A stretch of 64,000 nt of DNA from the NCBI GenBank assembly GCA_009809945.1, contig WTPW01000433.1, forward strand, positions 260,164 to 324,163, given 5' to 3'. The position numbers were made by a program, and so were the translations under genes. Below are positions 23,800-36,074 of this stretch, piece after piece. Within the stretch, counting starts at the first letter, position 1. Each line of letters begins with the position of its first letter. The notes under the pieces are model-generated. The model was not told where the DNA came from, ran no database searches, and saw nothing but the letters and a program-made list of their open reading frames with translations. The DNA comes from Gigaspora margarita. Lineage: Eukaryota; Glomeromycota; Glomeromycetes; Diversisporales; Gigasporaceae.

Positions 23800-25680
23800 T
23801 ATCTGTCTTTAATGATAAACATGTCTCATTTAAACGTCAATATTATTATTCATCCTGGTTAAGAATCATAAGTATTTATCCTAACTTTTGGAAGATGTTA
23901 TCATCATCATCAATCTGATTAATAATTTATTATTAGATACCAATCAGATAAATTTCAAGAATTTAAGACTATCCTTCAAAGATGTAATCTACAAAATATT
24001 CTCAAAATTTTAAAAAGGATAGCATTGTTACCATTTACAAAAAGATTATTACAAGCAACTTTTTGATATAAAAAAAAAAGGCTCAAAAGAGGGAGGTAAA
24101 TAACAAGATTAAAAGAAAAAAATGAATAACAAGGTTTAAAAAAAAAGTGAATATTAAGGTTCAAGGGGAGGTTAATCACACAAAATTCTAGGAACAGGTT
24201 TTAAAGAAGATTTGTATATAATTGATTAAAAGAATTGTAAGATTTTAAAAATATTTAAATCAGATTTTTTTTCATTATTATATCTAATGAGAATTTCAAA
24301 TACCTTTTCTAAAAAGTGGTAAATGCCATTCATCTTTAACTGCTCCCAAAAATTTAAATATCATTTTTTATTAACATAATAACATCTTGTTTTCTACATT
24401 ATATTGTAATTTGAAAAAAATTAATATTATTCGAATAACAGATTTTTATTTATGATTAATTATTTTGCAAATAATATAATAATAAAATTTTTAAAATTAT
24501 ACAAAAGATTATCAGTATTTATTTTCTTTATAAAGAATTTTCTTTTAACTTGTATTTATGAATATTATGTCTTCAATTATCTAAAAAATTTGGCATACAT
24601 TTTCTATTTATTTGTAATACTCTCTAACAAGTAAAGTTCTTGGTAATCTAAATAGTAATAGATAATTATTCACATGCACTTAAAAATATATATACTGTAT
24701 ATATAAAGAACATACTCAATTTGTATAGTATTGATAACATGTTCTGTCAAAGGGCGAATTTGGGTGACTAGTTTCACAACCTAAAATATAACAAAGACCA
24801 AAGGCTACTCTAAAGAAGGCATAGAAGATTTGGTTTGAGAACCAAGAATCCTACTACTATAGGATCTCCAAAGTTTATTGTAGGATAGTCTTCATTATAA
24901 TAACACTTTAGATTGTAGTAATAAGTATACTTAACAATGAATTTATATATATATACTTTTATTTATTCAATTATCTTCATATTAATTAAGCCACAATTGT
25001 AAAATATAGATCCTTATAATTTTATAATAAATTGATGAATATTGATGAAGAAAATATTAAACAGTTAATTTTTATAATTTATAATATGTTACAATTAATG
25101 AATAATTTGTATAAGTTTAAATTACTTCATGAGAAGCAAAAATAGTTTCTTTATTTTAGAATTTATGTGATAAGCAAAGACTTATCTTGTAGTTATCAAA
25201 GTCAGAAGCACTTGTAAGCATAAAGATTATTAGATTAATTATGTATAATGTGTTCAAATTAATATTTACCTTACTCATTTAGTTTTTTTTCATACCACAA
25301 GTATAGGAATTGTTAATTATTCAATATAGTTAAAGTGTATTGCTTAATATTCATTAAAATTAGTATTCTTATTCATATCTTATAACTCATTAATTTATTC
25401 GCTTTAATTAAGCATTCAAGTTTGCTAATATTTATTAATAACTTTTATTTAATTAATTTAACTAGTAATGTTACTATTCAGCATGCTTATAGCCTTATAT
25501 ATATTTTTTAATATGCAAAATATTACTGCTAGCATGAATATGTCCCACCTTATGTTATCATCTAAAATTCTAGTAATTATTTCTTAAATAATTATAAAGA
25601 TTTACAATATATTGCAATTAATCTATATACCTCAAATTGATGCAAAATATGTAATTTCTTTTTTTTTTATTATGTGAATT
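23800..25680. other. AT-rich intergenic sequence, nothing recognised
   Basis: No coding frame above 70 codons, no element ends and no repeat array were found. A slightly more GC-rich stretch at 24745-24900 could be an old element fragment, but I cannot name it. Confidence 0.4.
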
Positions 25681-25699
25681 TAAAATAAATTCTAACAAA

Positions 25700-26130
25700 G
25701 ATTTTAATGCTTCAACAAATGCAGATTTCTGTTACACATCTTTATCTTTTTTGAATCACCAATAAGTATTATATTTTCTTTTGATTAGTTCATATATAGT
25801 CAAGTGTCAGTTTTCTGCAGCTTTTTCTACCTCTGTTTTCTTAGATGACTACAAATTCCATTGGTTTGCTTGACTAGCTTTGTTAAAATCTTCAATCCAT
25901 ATAAGTGGGTCTTGGGTTCTATCTTTTTTGAATAGTTTGATTCTTATCAACATACTTCCTTCTCATTTCTCTCAAGTAATTATAAACATTTTGAATAGTG
26001 GCCATTACATTGATAGGTAGTAGGGAGGGATATATAGGCATACAGGTAATAAAATAGGACTAGAGTATAGTGTATTGTTGGGTATTAAAAAGGTTTTGGA
26101 AAGAATTACTATAATTTTCAAAGTTCTTGT
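25700..26130 (-). mobile_element. Possible LTR-retrotransposon gag remnant (fossil)
   Basis: On the minus strand, short stretches resemble the gag region of Ty3-like LTR retrotransposons of fungi. The similarity is weak and the sequence is clearly broken in several places. No LTRs could be assigned to it. I judged this by eye only, so it may be chance. Confidence 0.25.
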
Positions 26131-26148
26131 GAAAGTGGAGTTGAAAAT

Positions 26149-26395
26149 TAGACCAGACCAATTTAATTCAGTGGTTTACAATGTATCCTTCTCAGGATAA
26201 AGAGGTGGTTTATATAGTAAAATTTTAAAAAAATTTTTTTTAATAAAAAATTTTTCTGATTTGTTCCAGCCTATATAAATTTTTTGAAATATTCTGTAGT
26301 CCTATATATATCTATCTAAAATTTTTTTACTATGAGGAAGGGGAAGCTCTGAAAAGGGAGGTAATGTAAACTACTAAATTAATTTGGTCTGGCTA
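26149..26395. mobile_element. MITE, GACCAGACCAATTTAATT family, copy 2, TA target duplication
   Basis: The element is 26151-26393, with the same inverted ends as 7324-7528 (GACCAGACCAATTTAATT, then CAGTGGTTTA). It is flanked by TA on both sides, pointing to the Tc1/mariner superfamily. The interiors of the two copies differ considerably in sequence. Confidence 0.75.
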
Positions 26396-27790
26396 TAGTG
26401 TTTTCAAAATCTTTGTCAGTTAAAAAATAAGGGTTTCTATAGAAACAACTAGTATATATAGTTAAACTAGCAATACTTTGAATAATATCAGTAATATTGC
26501 CAGGGGAAGAAGGGTATCTAAAGCTAAAAATTAATTTAAAAATAGTATTTTTATATTGGGGTAAGTTAAATTGGATATAAATATAGGATAATTATTAAAA
26601 GTATTCCAAAGATTTTCTAGAGAAGTCAATAACAGGATATTGTGTGAAATACTACTGATAGAAATTTTGAAAGTTTCTAGAGATATGTGTAGTTATAGGG
26701 TAACAAGTATTACAAGAGTTATTTGTTAGTTTTAAAGAGGATTCTGATAGATGATCTTGATGGTGTAGGAATACTTTTAATATGTATTCTTGAAAATTAA
26801 ATTGCATAAAATAATAAAATAATAATAATAATAATAAAAGAAAATAGAAATTTTAACAATCAAAAGCTTGGGTTTGCTTTAGTTGAGTATAATATAAGTC
26901 AGCTTGTCTGAGTGTTTTCAAAGAAAAAACAATAGTTCTATCTGGTTGTTTAGAGAAACCAAGCAGTTAGTCCAATTTTTGGTCAAGACATTTCTTGTAA
27001 AAAGAACCTTCCAAACAAGAGTACTTTCAATATGTTCTAGTATTTTTGGAGTTGCAATACCTCTCTTAGGTATCAAGTATCACTTTGGTTATGGTTGGTA
27101 TCTTCCAATATTCAATTCTCAAGGTTTGTTTCGCAATGTAGATCACATGACCAAAAGTTTCTTTTTTGTAAATCATCTAAAAGAAAATGCCATAAACCCG
27201 ATTTACGAATTCCAGTAGGATTTTGCCTATAATAAGCTTAGTAGAAAGATGCAGAATCTTCCAAAAAGTATACATTTAAAATTTTAGCTCAAATGGAGCA
27301 AAATTGATTGACTTTACTTAGTAGCAAATGTTCATAAAGTCAAAATTCTGATTTTTGGATTCTCAAAATACAGTGCAGGAGTGGAAAAAGTATCTCATAG
27401 TCACCACCAATTTGTTATCCTATATCTACTTCTTTAAAGATATTAGGTAACTAGAGTGATCTTAAACAGTAAACACTTTGTGTAACCTTATTTGTTACTG
27501 TGATATATCTAAGTTGAAAAACATTTTTAACAAAACTTAACAAAGAAGATTTGGATAATTTGCAATTACAAAAGAGGCAACAATTAAAAGTATATGAAGA
27601 TACTAGTAACTGTTTAATTTGTGTGGTAAATAGTTGTTTTATTTATTAAAAGAGTATAAAGACCTGATGTTGAACTTGGGATCACATTGCAGGCTTTTAT
27701 TTTTTTTGGTTGTTTACAAATGTAATGGTCTATATCTGACATATATGTAATATATAATACAACTACTATTAATAAAAAACATCTTTATTC
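26396..27790. other. AT-rich sequence with an unrecognised 104-codon frame
   Basis: A plus-strand frame at 26904-27218 (104 codons, starting MSECFQRKNNSS) is longer than most chance frames here and less simple in composition, but I recognise no domain and see no promoter or matching copy. I leave it unassigned. Confidence 0.3.
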
Positions 27791-28610
27791 TAGACCCCTA
27801 GTTTATTATAGTTATTATGGACCTCTAGGCTTTAGGCAAATTAAACTAGACCTCAAATATGATTGGTTCAGATCTAATAGCTATCGAGTAAAAAAAATTC
27901 TAAGTTTTTTTACTATATACATATTATCGTGAAACCAGTTTCATAATAAAATTTCAATTGCTTTTTTAAAAAAAGACAGTTTTTTTATTTTTTTTATTAA
28001 TTTTATTTATTATTATTTACAATATACAAGCAAAAATAAAAAAGGATAAAGCCTACAAATATTAAAAAGTGGTGAGTAACGTACAAAGAACTACAAAACC
28101 TAATAAAAAATATACCAAAAGCAACAAAGATGACAAAAAACTCAATTAAAAATACATCCAAAAAACATTTCACAAAAATGCAACATCAAACGGAACCATA
28201 GTGACTCTGATAATGAGATTATACAAAACATAATGAACTAATATTAAAAAAGTGATGACACCAAAAACAATAAGAATGCACAAAAATAATAAGACCTATG
28301 AAAAAATATTAAAAGCAATGAAAAACCTGCTAGAAGAGCAGTAAAAAAAATTCTAAAAAAGGTACAAAAAATATCAACTTACTAGGAAGTGATAATATCT
28401 ACAATGAAACTATAATGACTCTAATGATGAAATGACAAAATCTCAACAAAAAAGCATTACCAAAAGCAATGACACCAAGAGTAACAATACTAAAGCCAGG
28501 CGATGATAAAGTATCAAAACAAAAAAATTATGCAAATCATTATATATATGTAAAATAGGGGGGTCTGTAGATTAATCATAAACCCCTAGTTTAGGTTAAG
28601 TTTTCTCTTA
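27791..28610. repeat. A-rich degenerate repeat block between CCCCTAGTTTA direct repeats
   Basis: ACCCCTAGTTTA occurs at about 27796 and again at about 28592. Between them lies a T-run and then an A-rich array (28030-28545) of drifting units such as GATGACACCAAAAACAATAA. The composition resembles the GATGACACC repeats at 22265 and 48130. The direct repeats may mark the ends of an element, but no inverted ends were found. Confidence 0.4.
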
Positions 28611-28669
28611 ATAAAATATATAGTTTAACTAAAATAAATATAATATATGTAAATAAATAATGAATATTG

Positions 28670-29235
28670 GATAAATAAATATCACGATAATCATGAAATC
28701 AAATGATGGTGAAATCCATGTGATCTATGTATTCCTAAAATTTCCAAAAATTGTACAAACAATCGATCTAATCAATCTACACATGTAATCAAAACAACCG
28801 AATGCTATAACCAGTCAGTATACTTATATGCTGCATAAATCGCATTCTTGATATCTATATATAAAAGACCTTCTAACTGTATCAAAAAGGCTCCCTAACC
28901 CTAACCCTAACCCTAACTATGAGGCAAAAAAGAGTCTATAAAACCACTAACAAAAAAATATTTTGCCTCATGTTTAGGGTTAGAGTTATGGTTACCTTTT
29001 TAATATAGTTAGAAGGTCTTTTATATATAGATATCAAGAATGCGATTTATGTAGTATAGACAATATTGAATTAACTCCCTAGTTATTTCATTGATTGTTC
29101 TGATTATGTAGTGTAGCTTGATTAGATCAATAGTTTACACGATTTTTGAAAATTTTAAAAAATCTGATGAATATGTAGATTATATAGATTTTACTATCAT
29201 CCGAATTCACAATTATCTGCAACAATAAATATATA
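28670..29235. mobile_element. ~560-bp foldback with telomere-like CCCTAA motifs at its centre
   Basis: The arms are about 250 bp each. The inner ~50 bp (28837-28890 against 29000-29053) are almost perfect: ATAAATCGCATTCTTGATAT is mirrored as ATATCAAGAATGCGATTTAT. Outer parts drift (GTGATCTATG, GATTAGATC). Near the centre, CCCTAACCCTAACCCTAAC at 28893-28915 faces TTAGGGTTAG at 28974-28985. No coding capacity was seen. Confidence 0.75.
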
Positions 29236-29605
29236 GCATATCTGCTATAAAAATGACATCTGATAGATCTGTTAGATCTAACCCTTTTGGCCACAGCAAT
29301 CACTAGCCAATCAGATTGCTAATCTAAGAATAAATCTAATCTTGGTAACCAGTGGTCATACAGGGATGATTTATAGCTTATTAGAACTATCTCAATAAGC
29401 TAAATTGAATAGTGGTTGTTCTATCAGATTAGGAGTACTGGGTCAGAATTTATGCTCGATTTTGTGTTTCTTCTATAGGTTAGCAATATATAATGACAAA
29501 ATTTAAGCACATTTTTTATTTATTTTAAAATTATATTTAAAGTTCATGATATTTTTGCTTTATAATAAATTATAAAAAAGAAATTATAAAAATTAATATT
29601 TATAG

Positions 29606-30117
29606 GAGGACTACGAATTAGAGGGTTTAAATAGACAATTCTTATAGCTGATTTGTAGGTATGGATTTTACTAATTTCACCCCATTATCTAATTGGCTAG
29701 GGTCATTTGTGCCAATTTACATATCCCCTTCTAAATAAAATGTGATATTTTAGTTAGAGTTAGGGTTAGAATTAAAGGTGATATTATACTAAAATTTAGC
29801 AAGAAATTTTTTTTGTTAGTGCATAAAAGATGATTTCTTAGGCAAAGTTTTGCAATAAGTATGACTTTTCAAAACAAAGCATTTGTTGTCTTATTCATCA
29901 CATTATACCTGATCTTGCATTCTGATTGGTCAATATTGAAGATTGGGAGAAATTAGTAAAACTATAGGTATGATAGCTAGTGTAGAACCTTTGGGCAGAC
30001 TACTTAAATTAGGCACCAAAAGTGCATATGTGGCTAGTCTGTATTCTCATTCATGTAACAAATATTATGTCACTATACTCATAATAAATTCTAGCCCTTT
30101 GCACACAGGCTTAAAAA
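29606..30117 (+). mobile_element. 5'-truncated SINE copy, split by a MITE
   Basis: The sequence matches the 3' half of the element at 15107-16143. Shared phrases include GAGGGTTTAAATAG, ATGATAGCTAGTGTAGAACC and GTGGCTAGTCTGTATTCTC. It ends in an A-run. The tRNA-like head is absent, as expected from incomplete reverse transcription. A 301-bp MITE (29664-29964) splits it. The 72-codon frame across the junction (29943-30161) is not a gene. Confidence 0.7.
29656..29972. mobile_element. Telomere-motif MITE with perfect 8-bp duplication, inside the SINE
   Basis: The element is 29664-29964, with inverted ends TTTTACTAATTTC and GAAATTAGTAAAA close to the termini. TAGGTATG is duplicated exactly at 29656-29663 and 29965-29972. 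The interior carries GTTAGAGTTAGGGTTAG and CATTATACCTGATCTTGC, phrases shared with several other MITEs in this window. The 8-bp duplication fits hAT. Confidence 0.8.
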
Positions 30118-30127
30118 AAAAATTAAT

Positions 30128-30262
30128 ATTTATATTCACACTATATAAATATAAAATATAAAATTTTTGATTTTTATGGTTACAATATGAACATAAAAGA
30201 TAACAATTTTGATTTTTTCAAAAATTTATGTTCACTATAAACACTGTGAATATATAATATCC
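30128..30262. mobile_element. Small inverted-repeat element (MITE-like)
   Basis: TATTCACACTATATAAATAT at the left pairs with the reverse of TTCACTATAAACACTGTGAA at the right. Arms of about 45 bp surround a short loop. No target duplication was clear. Confidence 0.45.
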
Positions 30263-31571
30263 AATACTGCCCAGAAGAACAATATAGAAAGAAATAAAGG
30301 TATTAGTTTGCTTATATTTGGCCTTTTTTGTGCAAATTAGCATGGGGAACATTCTTATTTTTCAGAAATGCATGTTTTTGATCATGAGGTAGTTGACCAA
30401 TCATAAACCTGTTTTTAAACTGCATGATCTACATTTTGTAAAAACAGATAGATAATAATTAACAACTCAACTATTACAATTTCTTTTATTATATTAATAA
30501 TTTTGCATTGTAAAAAATAAAACTATTCATCTGAATTATAATACAACTTAAAAATACAAGAACTTAATTAAAAAAGCTTCTAGTAACAAGTTATACATCC
30601 TTTATTAATATTTTCATTTAATTTAACAAAGCTATATTATTGTATATATAAACTAACTAATACTAAATCAAACATCTTCTAAAGAACAAACAACTTTCAA
30701 AAACAGTTTACAAAAACCTACAAAGAAAATAAACAAGTTGATTACTTAAATAATAATAAAAAAATAAAAAAATAACATTAAGCTTCACGAATTAAGCAGT
30801 ACAATATATTTTTATTATCTCTTACTATATGGTAGATAGTACTTCTACTCTCAATAGATCTACCTTTTATTCTTGTGATACAATATAATACAACTGGATT
30901 TCTTAAAGAGATGTTCATTACAAAATTGGTTTACTAGTAAAGAATTGAACTAATATTAATATTTTTTTTAAGTTTGCATAGACTCAAAAATTTGGGTTTT
31001 ACAATACTACACTATATAAATGCTTGTGTGATGTCAATCCCAGAAGTTATCAGATTCAAATGTCCCCATGCTATGCAGATTATTTCTATTTATAATAATT
31101 AGTTTGCTTATTTTTGACTTTTTTCCACAAATCTTTCTATATTTAGTTATTTTTGGAATACCTTGACCTCTATAAATTGTTATGGGTCTTAGCAACTCTA
31201 AATAAGTATCCAGAGGCAATTTTGATTTTCTTCTAACTCTCCAATTATTTGCTATAGTGGCTTTTCAAACATTTTGATCTATTTAGTAGAGTTTCCTTTT
31301 TTTTACTATAAAATAATTCTATTTTAATAATATTTAATGTTTGTATACCAATATTTGGTCCTTGTTTAAATTTGTCAGTGACTTTTTTAAACCTATTGGC
31401 CACCTGCTTGAGGAGTATTTTAAGTTGTACAAAATTTATTGCTATTTCTTTCTATATATAAAATACTTCTATTTTTAAATTTTTTTTTTCTTTTAGAAGT
31501 AACATTTTGTTTTATCTTTTTTTAATTGATTCACATAGAATTGGACACTATAGCTTACACATAGTTATTTC
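30263..31571. other. AT-rich sequence, one unrecognised short frame
   Basis: A minus-strand frame at 31034-31219 (61 codons, extendable upstream in frame without ATG) has a mixed, protein-like composition (RPITIYRGQGIPKITKYRK). I recognise no domain. Otherwise nothing is supported. Confidence 0.3.
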
Positions 31572-32539
31572 TTAAGGGTAGGGGGTATGTTGATCATTTT
31601 TATATGATTTTTGTGTCACTATTTTTTCTTTTGAATATTAAACAATATTTTATTAGATAAACTGTTTTTAAAAATTAATTAAAATTTGTAGAATAGGTTT
31701 TTTTGATTTTAATAGTAGTAAAATCATCAAAATTGAATAGATATTTATTAAAATACATGTATTTAAAGATTAGGTATTATTTTGTCTTATGATGATCATA
31801 TGATATTTAATTAATAATTTTGTATAATCCCAGAAAATTTGGAGGCTCCCCAGAAACTTAACAATACATACAGTACCGGACAGCAAAAACTATCCATTTT
31901 TTTGGTATTGTTTAAAGTCTAATAGCTTCACAACAAGTAATTATTTTAAAAATCCCTCTTACAAATTTTTTATTTGTAACTTAAACTACAAATCCATAAG
32001 ACAGATTTTTGATATCTTGCTTTTTAAAGAAGTTTTAAGGGTTTAAATTTCAGCAACTTTTATAGTAAAGTAGAAATTTGGCGCAGGACAATTTACCAAT
32101 CAGATTGCTGCTTAATCACGTGCTCGCGATTTGATTGGCTAATATTTATTGTTAAAAATTACTAATACAGTATAAAATCCAAAAATTTGCGCTTATTATA
32201 TAAAAAAATTATTTTTTATATTTTTAACCAATCATAATTTTGTTATGCAAAAATTAGCCTATCAGAATCGTTATAAAATTCTCAAATTTGGCACCTTTAA
32301 AAAAAAATGGATGGTTTTTGCTGTCTGGTACTGTACAAGTATTTTTTTTAAATATTTTATTTGTTAAAATTTTTACTACTATAAAGAACATAATCTAACC
32401 TATTTACTACAAAAATTTGATAAAGATTAATTGTAATAGTAAAAAGTTTTATTAGTAGCATATTTCTATTTTTTGTAAAAATCACATTGTGATACTAAGA
32501 TCATATGTAAAATGATTAACATACTCCCTACTCTTAAGT
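31572..32539. mobile_element. piggyBac-like MITE with TTAA target duplication, copy 2, split by a pogo-like MITE
   Basis: The element is 31576-32535, with TTAA at 31572-31575 and 32536-32539. Its ends read GGGTAGGGGGTATG and, on the opposite strand, GAGTAGGGAGTATG. Removing the nested element (31871-32333) leaves a length close to that of copy 1 (514 bp), and the interiors align, including ATCATATGAT. Confidence 0.8.
31869..32335. mobile_element. pogo-like MITE with TA target duplication
   Basis: The element is 31871-32333, with ends CAGTACCGGACAGCAAAAAC and its near-perfect reverse complement. The arms are about 35 bp, and TA lies on both sides. The CAGT terminus and TA duplication match pogo/Tigger ends. 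Its site inside the TTAA MITE is confirmed by comparison with the uninterrupted copy at 13046-13559. Confidence 0.85.
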
Positions 32540-32829
32540 CCAATATCAATTCGCATTATGAATCTCACAGTTACCACCAATTGTTAATCTTTGAATACTT
32601 CTCAGAATCAAGGCTAATAGAGCAACTATCAACATGGTGTTATATAAGTACAGATACACAAACTGTGCAATAGTTTGTTCTAGTTGTTAATATAGACTAA
32701 TAAAATGGTTTTTAGCTATAATGATTTAGATATTCAAAAGAGTTCATGATGCAATTTATAGAAATAATAGAATGTTTTTTATTAAAAATAAGAAAATGTT
32801 ATAGCGAACAGTTTACAAAGTGGAATAAA

Positions 32830-33175
32830 TACAGTCAAACCTCCATAAATGCAACATGTGCAGACAAGATTACAACATGCATTTAGGAAGGTATTGCATT
32901 TAGGGAGAGCCAATTAAATTGCAGCTTTAAAGATTTGATCATCATACTTGTATAACTTCTACTAAAAACTGTATAACCTATCTTAAATACTAAAATTTGA
33001 TTGGCTATGTGCATTTAGAGAGGTAGCATGATATAGAAAATTATTTGGAAGAACGTGCATTTACAGAATATAGAATGTGCATTTAGCACTAATTATTTCT
33101 TACAAACAAGACAAAAATGTGCATTTAGAGAGGTATTGCATTTATGGAGGTTGTATTTATAGAGGCCTGACTGTA
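32830..33175. mobile_element. pogo-like MITE (CAGTCAAACC ends) with TA target duplication
   Basis: The element is 32832-33173. The ends CAGTCAAACCTCCATAAATG and CAGTCAGGCCTCTATAAATA (opposite strand) are inverted, with TA on both sides. GTGCATTTAGAGAGGTA is repeated inside. No coding capacity. Confidence 0.85.
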
Positions 33176-34324
33176 TTGCCCATTTATATGAGAAAATATT
33201 CAATACTAAAAATATAGTACTTATGCCATGAATATTAGATCTATTGATTATATTATATCTATTGTTGATATTGTTACTTTGATTTAATATTGTTACTTTG
33301 ATTTAATTTTTTTAATATTAAGGTGAGGTATTGTTTATTTCTTTATTAGTAATTTAATAAGTTACTATAGGAAGTACACTTTTTTAACAAATGAATAAAA
33401 GCACAGACTAATTTATTTGTGATATAAACCTACTAAAGTGGTCAAGACTCATCTAGTTTTGGATAGTTAGTATAAAGTTTGTTGAAATATCCAGTTTAGT
33501 GTTGTGGGCAAAATCCATTTCCAAAATCTGAAAGGCGAAACTGAAATGCTCTTTAAGGCAAAATAAATCTGAAATTTCTAAAAAAACCAAAATTTCTGAA
33601 ATTGGCAAAATTTCTGAAACCTGGTAAAACCTCTGAAACCTGGCAAAACTGAAATAGCAAAATCTCTAAAATATTTTTATTTTTTTACTTTTTTGAATTT
33701 CTATTGTTGTATTATTTTTCTTGTACACAGAATTTTAAGTTAATTCATAATTTATTTTGTAATTCTAACATTTGATTTTCTCTTTCTCTTAATACAGTGC
33801 ATAGACAAATTTGCTTGCCAAAACATACTAATATACATACAAAGAATAATAATAGGTAAAATAACAATTTATATAATTTAAAATATTTATTTAAAATTTA
33901 CAGTAGCATATATTTAAGATAAAAAAGAAGTTATCATTCATCACCAGTGCGATGCACCACCATCCTATGATCGATCAATCGGAATGCAGGATTAGGTTTA
34001 ACATAAAATTGAAGTAAAACAGCTATTTTTTAAAAAATTGCTCTAACTTAAAATTTTGACTATGAACCTACAATTTATTCTTAAAAAAAATTACTAGCGA
34101 AATTTTGTATTAAGGGAAATGTCTAAACATTAATTTTAACCTGTCTGCTATTTGTTTTGATTAATGTAAAAAAACAAAATGATTGGTTAGTTAGGGGTAG
34201 CAATCAGTGACGGTAAATGATCTAAAATGACCCAAATGACTCAAATGACAAATGACTGGTTATTTGGTCATTTCGAGATCCAAATGACCTATTGGGTCAT
34301 TTGAATTTTATTGGTGGAAATAAA

Positions 34325-34430
34325 AATAATGCGCAGGGGTTTAATTTTGAAATTTGGCCTGAATTAAGTTTAACTCAGGCCAAAATTCAAAATAGCACCC
34401 TGCGCATTATTTTGCGAAAATACAGTACAA
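34325..34430. repeat. ~100-bp hairpin inside the hAT-like element
   Basis: AATAATGCGCAGGG and TTTGAAATTTGGCCTGA at the left mirror TCAGGCCAAAATTCAAA and CCCTGCGCATTATT at the right. A decayed relative is at 45230-45330. In both places it adjoins a T-rich tract. Confidence 0.7.
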
Positions 34431-35229
34431 TATAATAAATTACCAAATTTAAACTCAACAATGCAGTAAAACCTCCTTAAGTGCGCATATTCGCTAAGTG
34501 TACATAAATGACTTTATCGTTCTTTAAGTGCTTATAGAGCTTTACTATAATTTGAAAACATTAGCACGAGCTAGACTAGAGATGGGCAAGATATGCCCCT
34601 ACCTGTTTTATTTTTTTTTTTATCTTATTTATTTTTATTGTTTTTTTTTTATTTTATTTTAAGTTATTTTTTTATTTTTATTTGTTTGATTTTTTTATTT
34701 TATATTATTTTTGCTTATTTATTTATTTATTTTTTCTTTTTTTTTTTTATATTATTAACTAGATTCGCTAATGTTCAATTGATTCTTTTGCTATACAAAG
34801 TTAACACGCAAGTTGAGTTCTTTATGCTTTATATAGTCATACTTTATATTTTATATTATGTATTAATAAAGCTTTAATAATAATCCAACAATTTGATTTC
34901 CATTTGTGCAATACTTTCATGGTACATTGTGAAGGTGTAAAGTCATGCTGGTTTTTTTTTTCTATTATTATTATATCCTGATTATCATTTTTAGACATCT
35001 ATTTTTAGTCAAAATGTATATTTAGTAACATAGCCCGGATTTTACTGTGGAAATTGGTGGTACTTCTTGGAATTCCTGAAATTTCTAGTAATCGAGGAAT
35101 TTCTGGAATTGAAAGATTCTAACTAGAATAACTAGAATAGCTAGAATTCCTAGAATTCCGTTATACACGTATGTAAGAACAAAATTATATAAAGAAGGAG
35201 TTTTCCTTCTGTAATAAAGATGGTTTAGT

Positions 35230-35491
35230 TAGTGACGCTTGACGAAATTGATTTTATTAGTATATAGATGAAATTAAAACTGACAAAATAACAAAACTCT
35301 TGACGAAATTAGTTTGATCTATAATTATTAGTGATGAAATTAATTTTGAATTAGAATATTATTTTAAAGAGTATGCTGTCAAAGTTTATAGAAAAATTTT
35401 TTGGTATTTATATGAAATTTTTGGCACAATCGCAAAATAATGAAACTATTCATCAATTTAAAAATAATTTCGTCAGGCATCTATAGGCTCA
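35230..35491. mobile_element. MITE with GACGAAATT ends, probable TA duplication
   Basis: GTGACGCTTGACGAAATT at the left pairs with GATGCCTGACGAAATTATTT on the opposite strand at the right. TA flanks both ends. CTTGACGAAATTAGTTT is repeated inside. Confidence 0.6.
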
Positions 35492-35596
35492 GTTGAGTTC
35501 AAAAGTTTGAGTTCAACATTGTAGAGTGTTAACCTTTGAAATTAGAGTATAAGTGTTGGCTCTAGTGATTATTCTGATAAATAATTGAATAAACTG

Positions 35597-36074
35597 TTAT
35601 TGTTATAAACCGAATTTACCCCTCTAATAAGTGAAATCATATTAAAGTCCAAATCTTGTGATTATCCATTATTAAACCCTGTGGTTCCTAATTTTCAGCT
35701 TCCGACTACCACCAGCCGCCGTCAGAATTCAATTAAGGACCTACATCAAAATTACCTGTGACCCCGTAAGCAAAACCCTGACTTGAATTAAGATCTTCGA
35801 ATCCCATAACCAATATAAGAGAAAGACTTGGAGTGAATTAGTATTGCTCAAACAACCAAATACAAGAACCATAAGAAGAAACTAGGTACTTAGCTTAACC
35901 CAATTCCAAGATTCTCTGAACCTTGAGACTCAGACCAAATCAACCACACCTCTTTCTGCCTACCACCTCGAGGTTTAGAAGTCTTGAGCGTTTGGTTAAG
36001 TTGGTTTAGTTAGTATTAGCAGTGTGTAGTTGCTATATTTAGATAGAGGGTTCATCTCTAGCACCCTCACAACA
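35597..36074. mobile_element. Possible solo LTR (fossil)
   Basis: A ~480-bp block, more GC-rich than its surroundings, begins TGTTATAAACC and ends CACCCTCACAACA, so it has a TG...CA frame with a short TGTT/AACA inverted end. No second copy is present in the window and a target duplication is doubtful. It could be another kind of insertion. Confidence 0.3.

Noticed and set aside
26904-27218. 104-codon plus-strand frame as a gene
   Set aside because: No domain, no promoter signal and no second copy were seen, so I left it as an unassigned note.
28893-28915. CCCTAA repeats as a true telomere or a fused chromosome end
   Set aside because: Only three to four units occur, inside a symmetrical foldback with AT-rich sequence on both sides, so it is an element motif and not a chromosome end.
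34593-34877. 94-codon frame rich in Phe, Leu, Ile and Tyr that looks like a membrane protein
   Set aside because: It is a translation of a T-rich low-complexity tract inside a hAT-like element.
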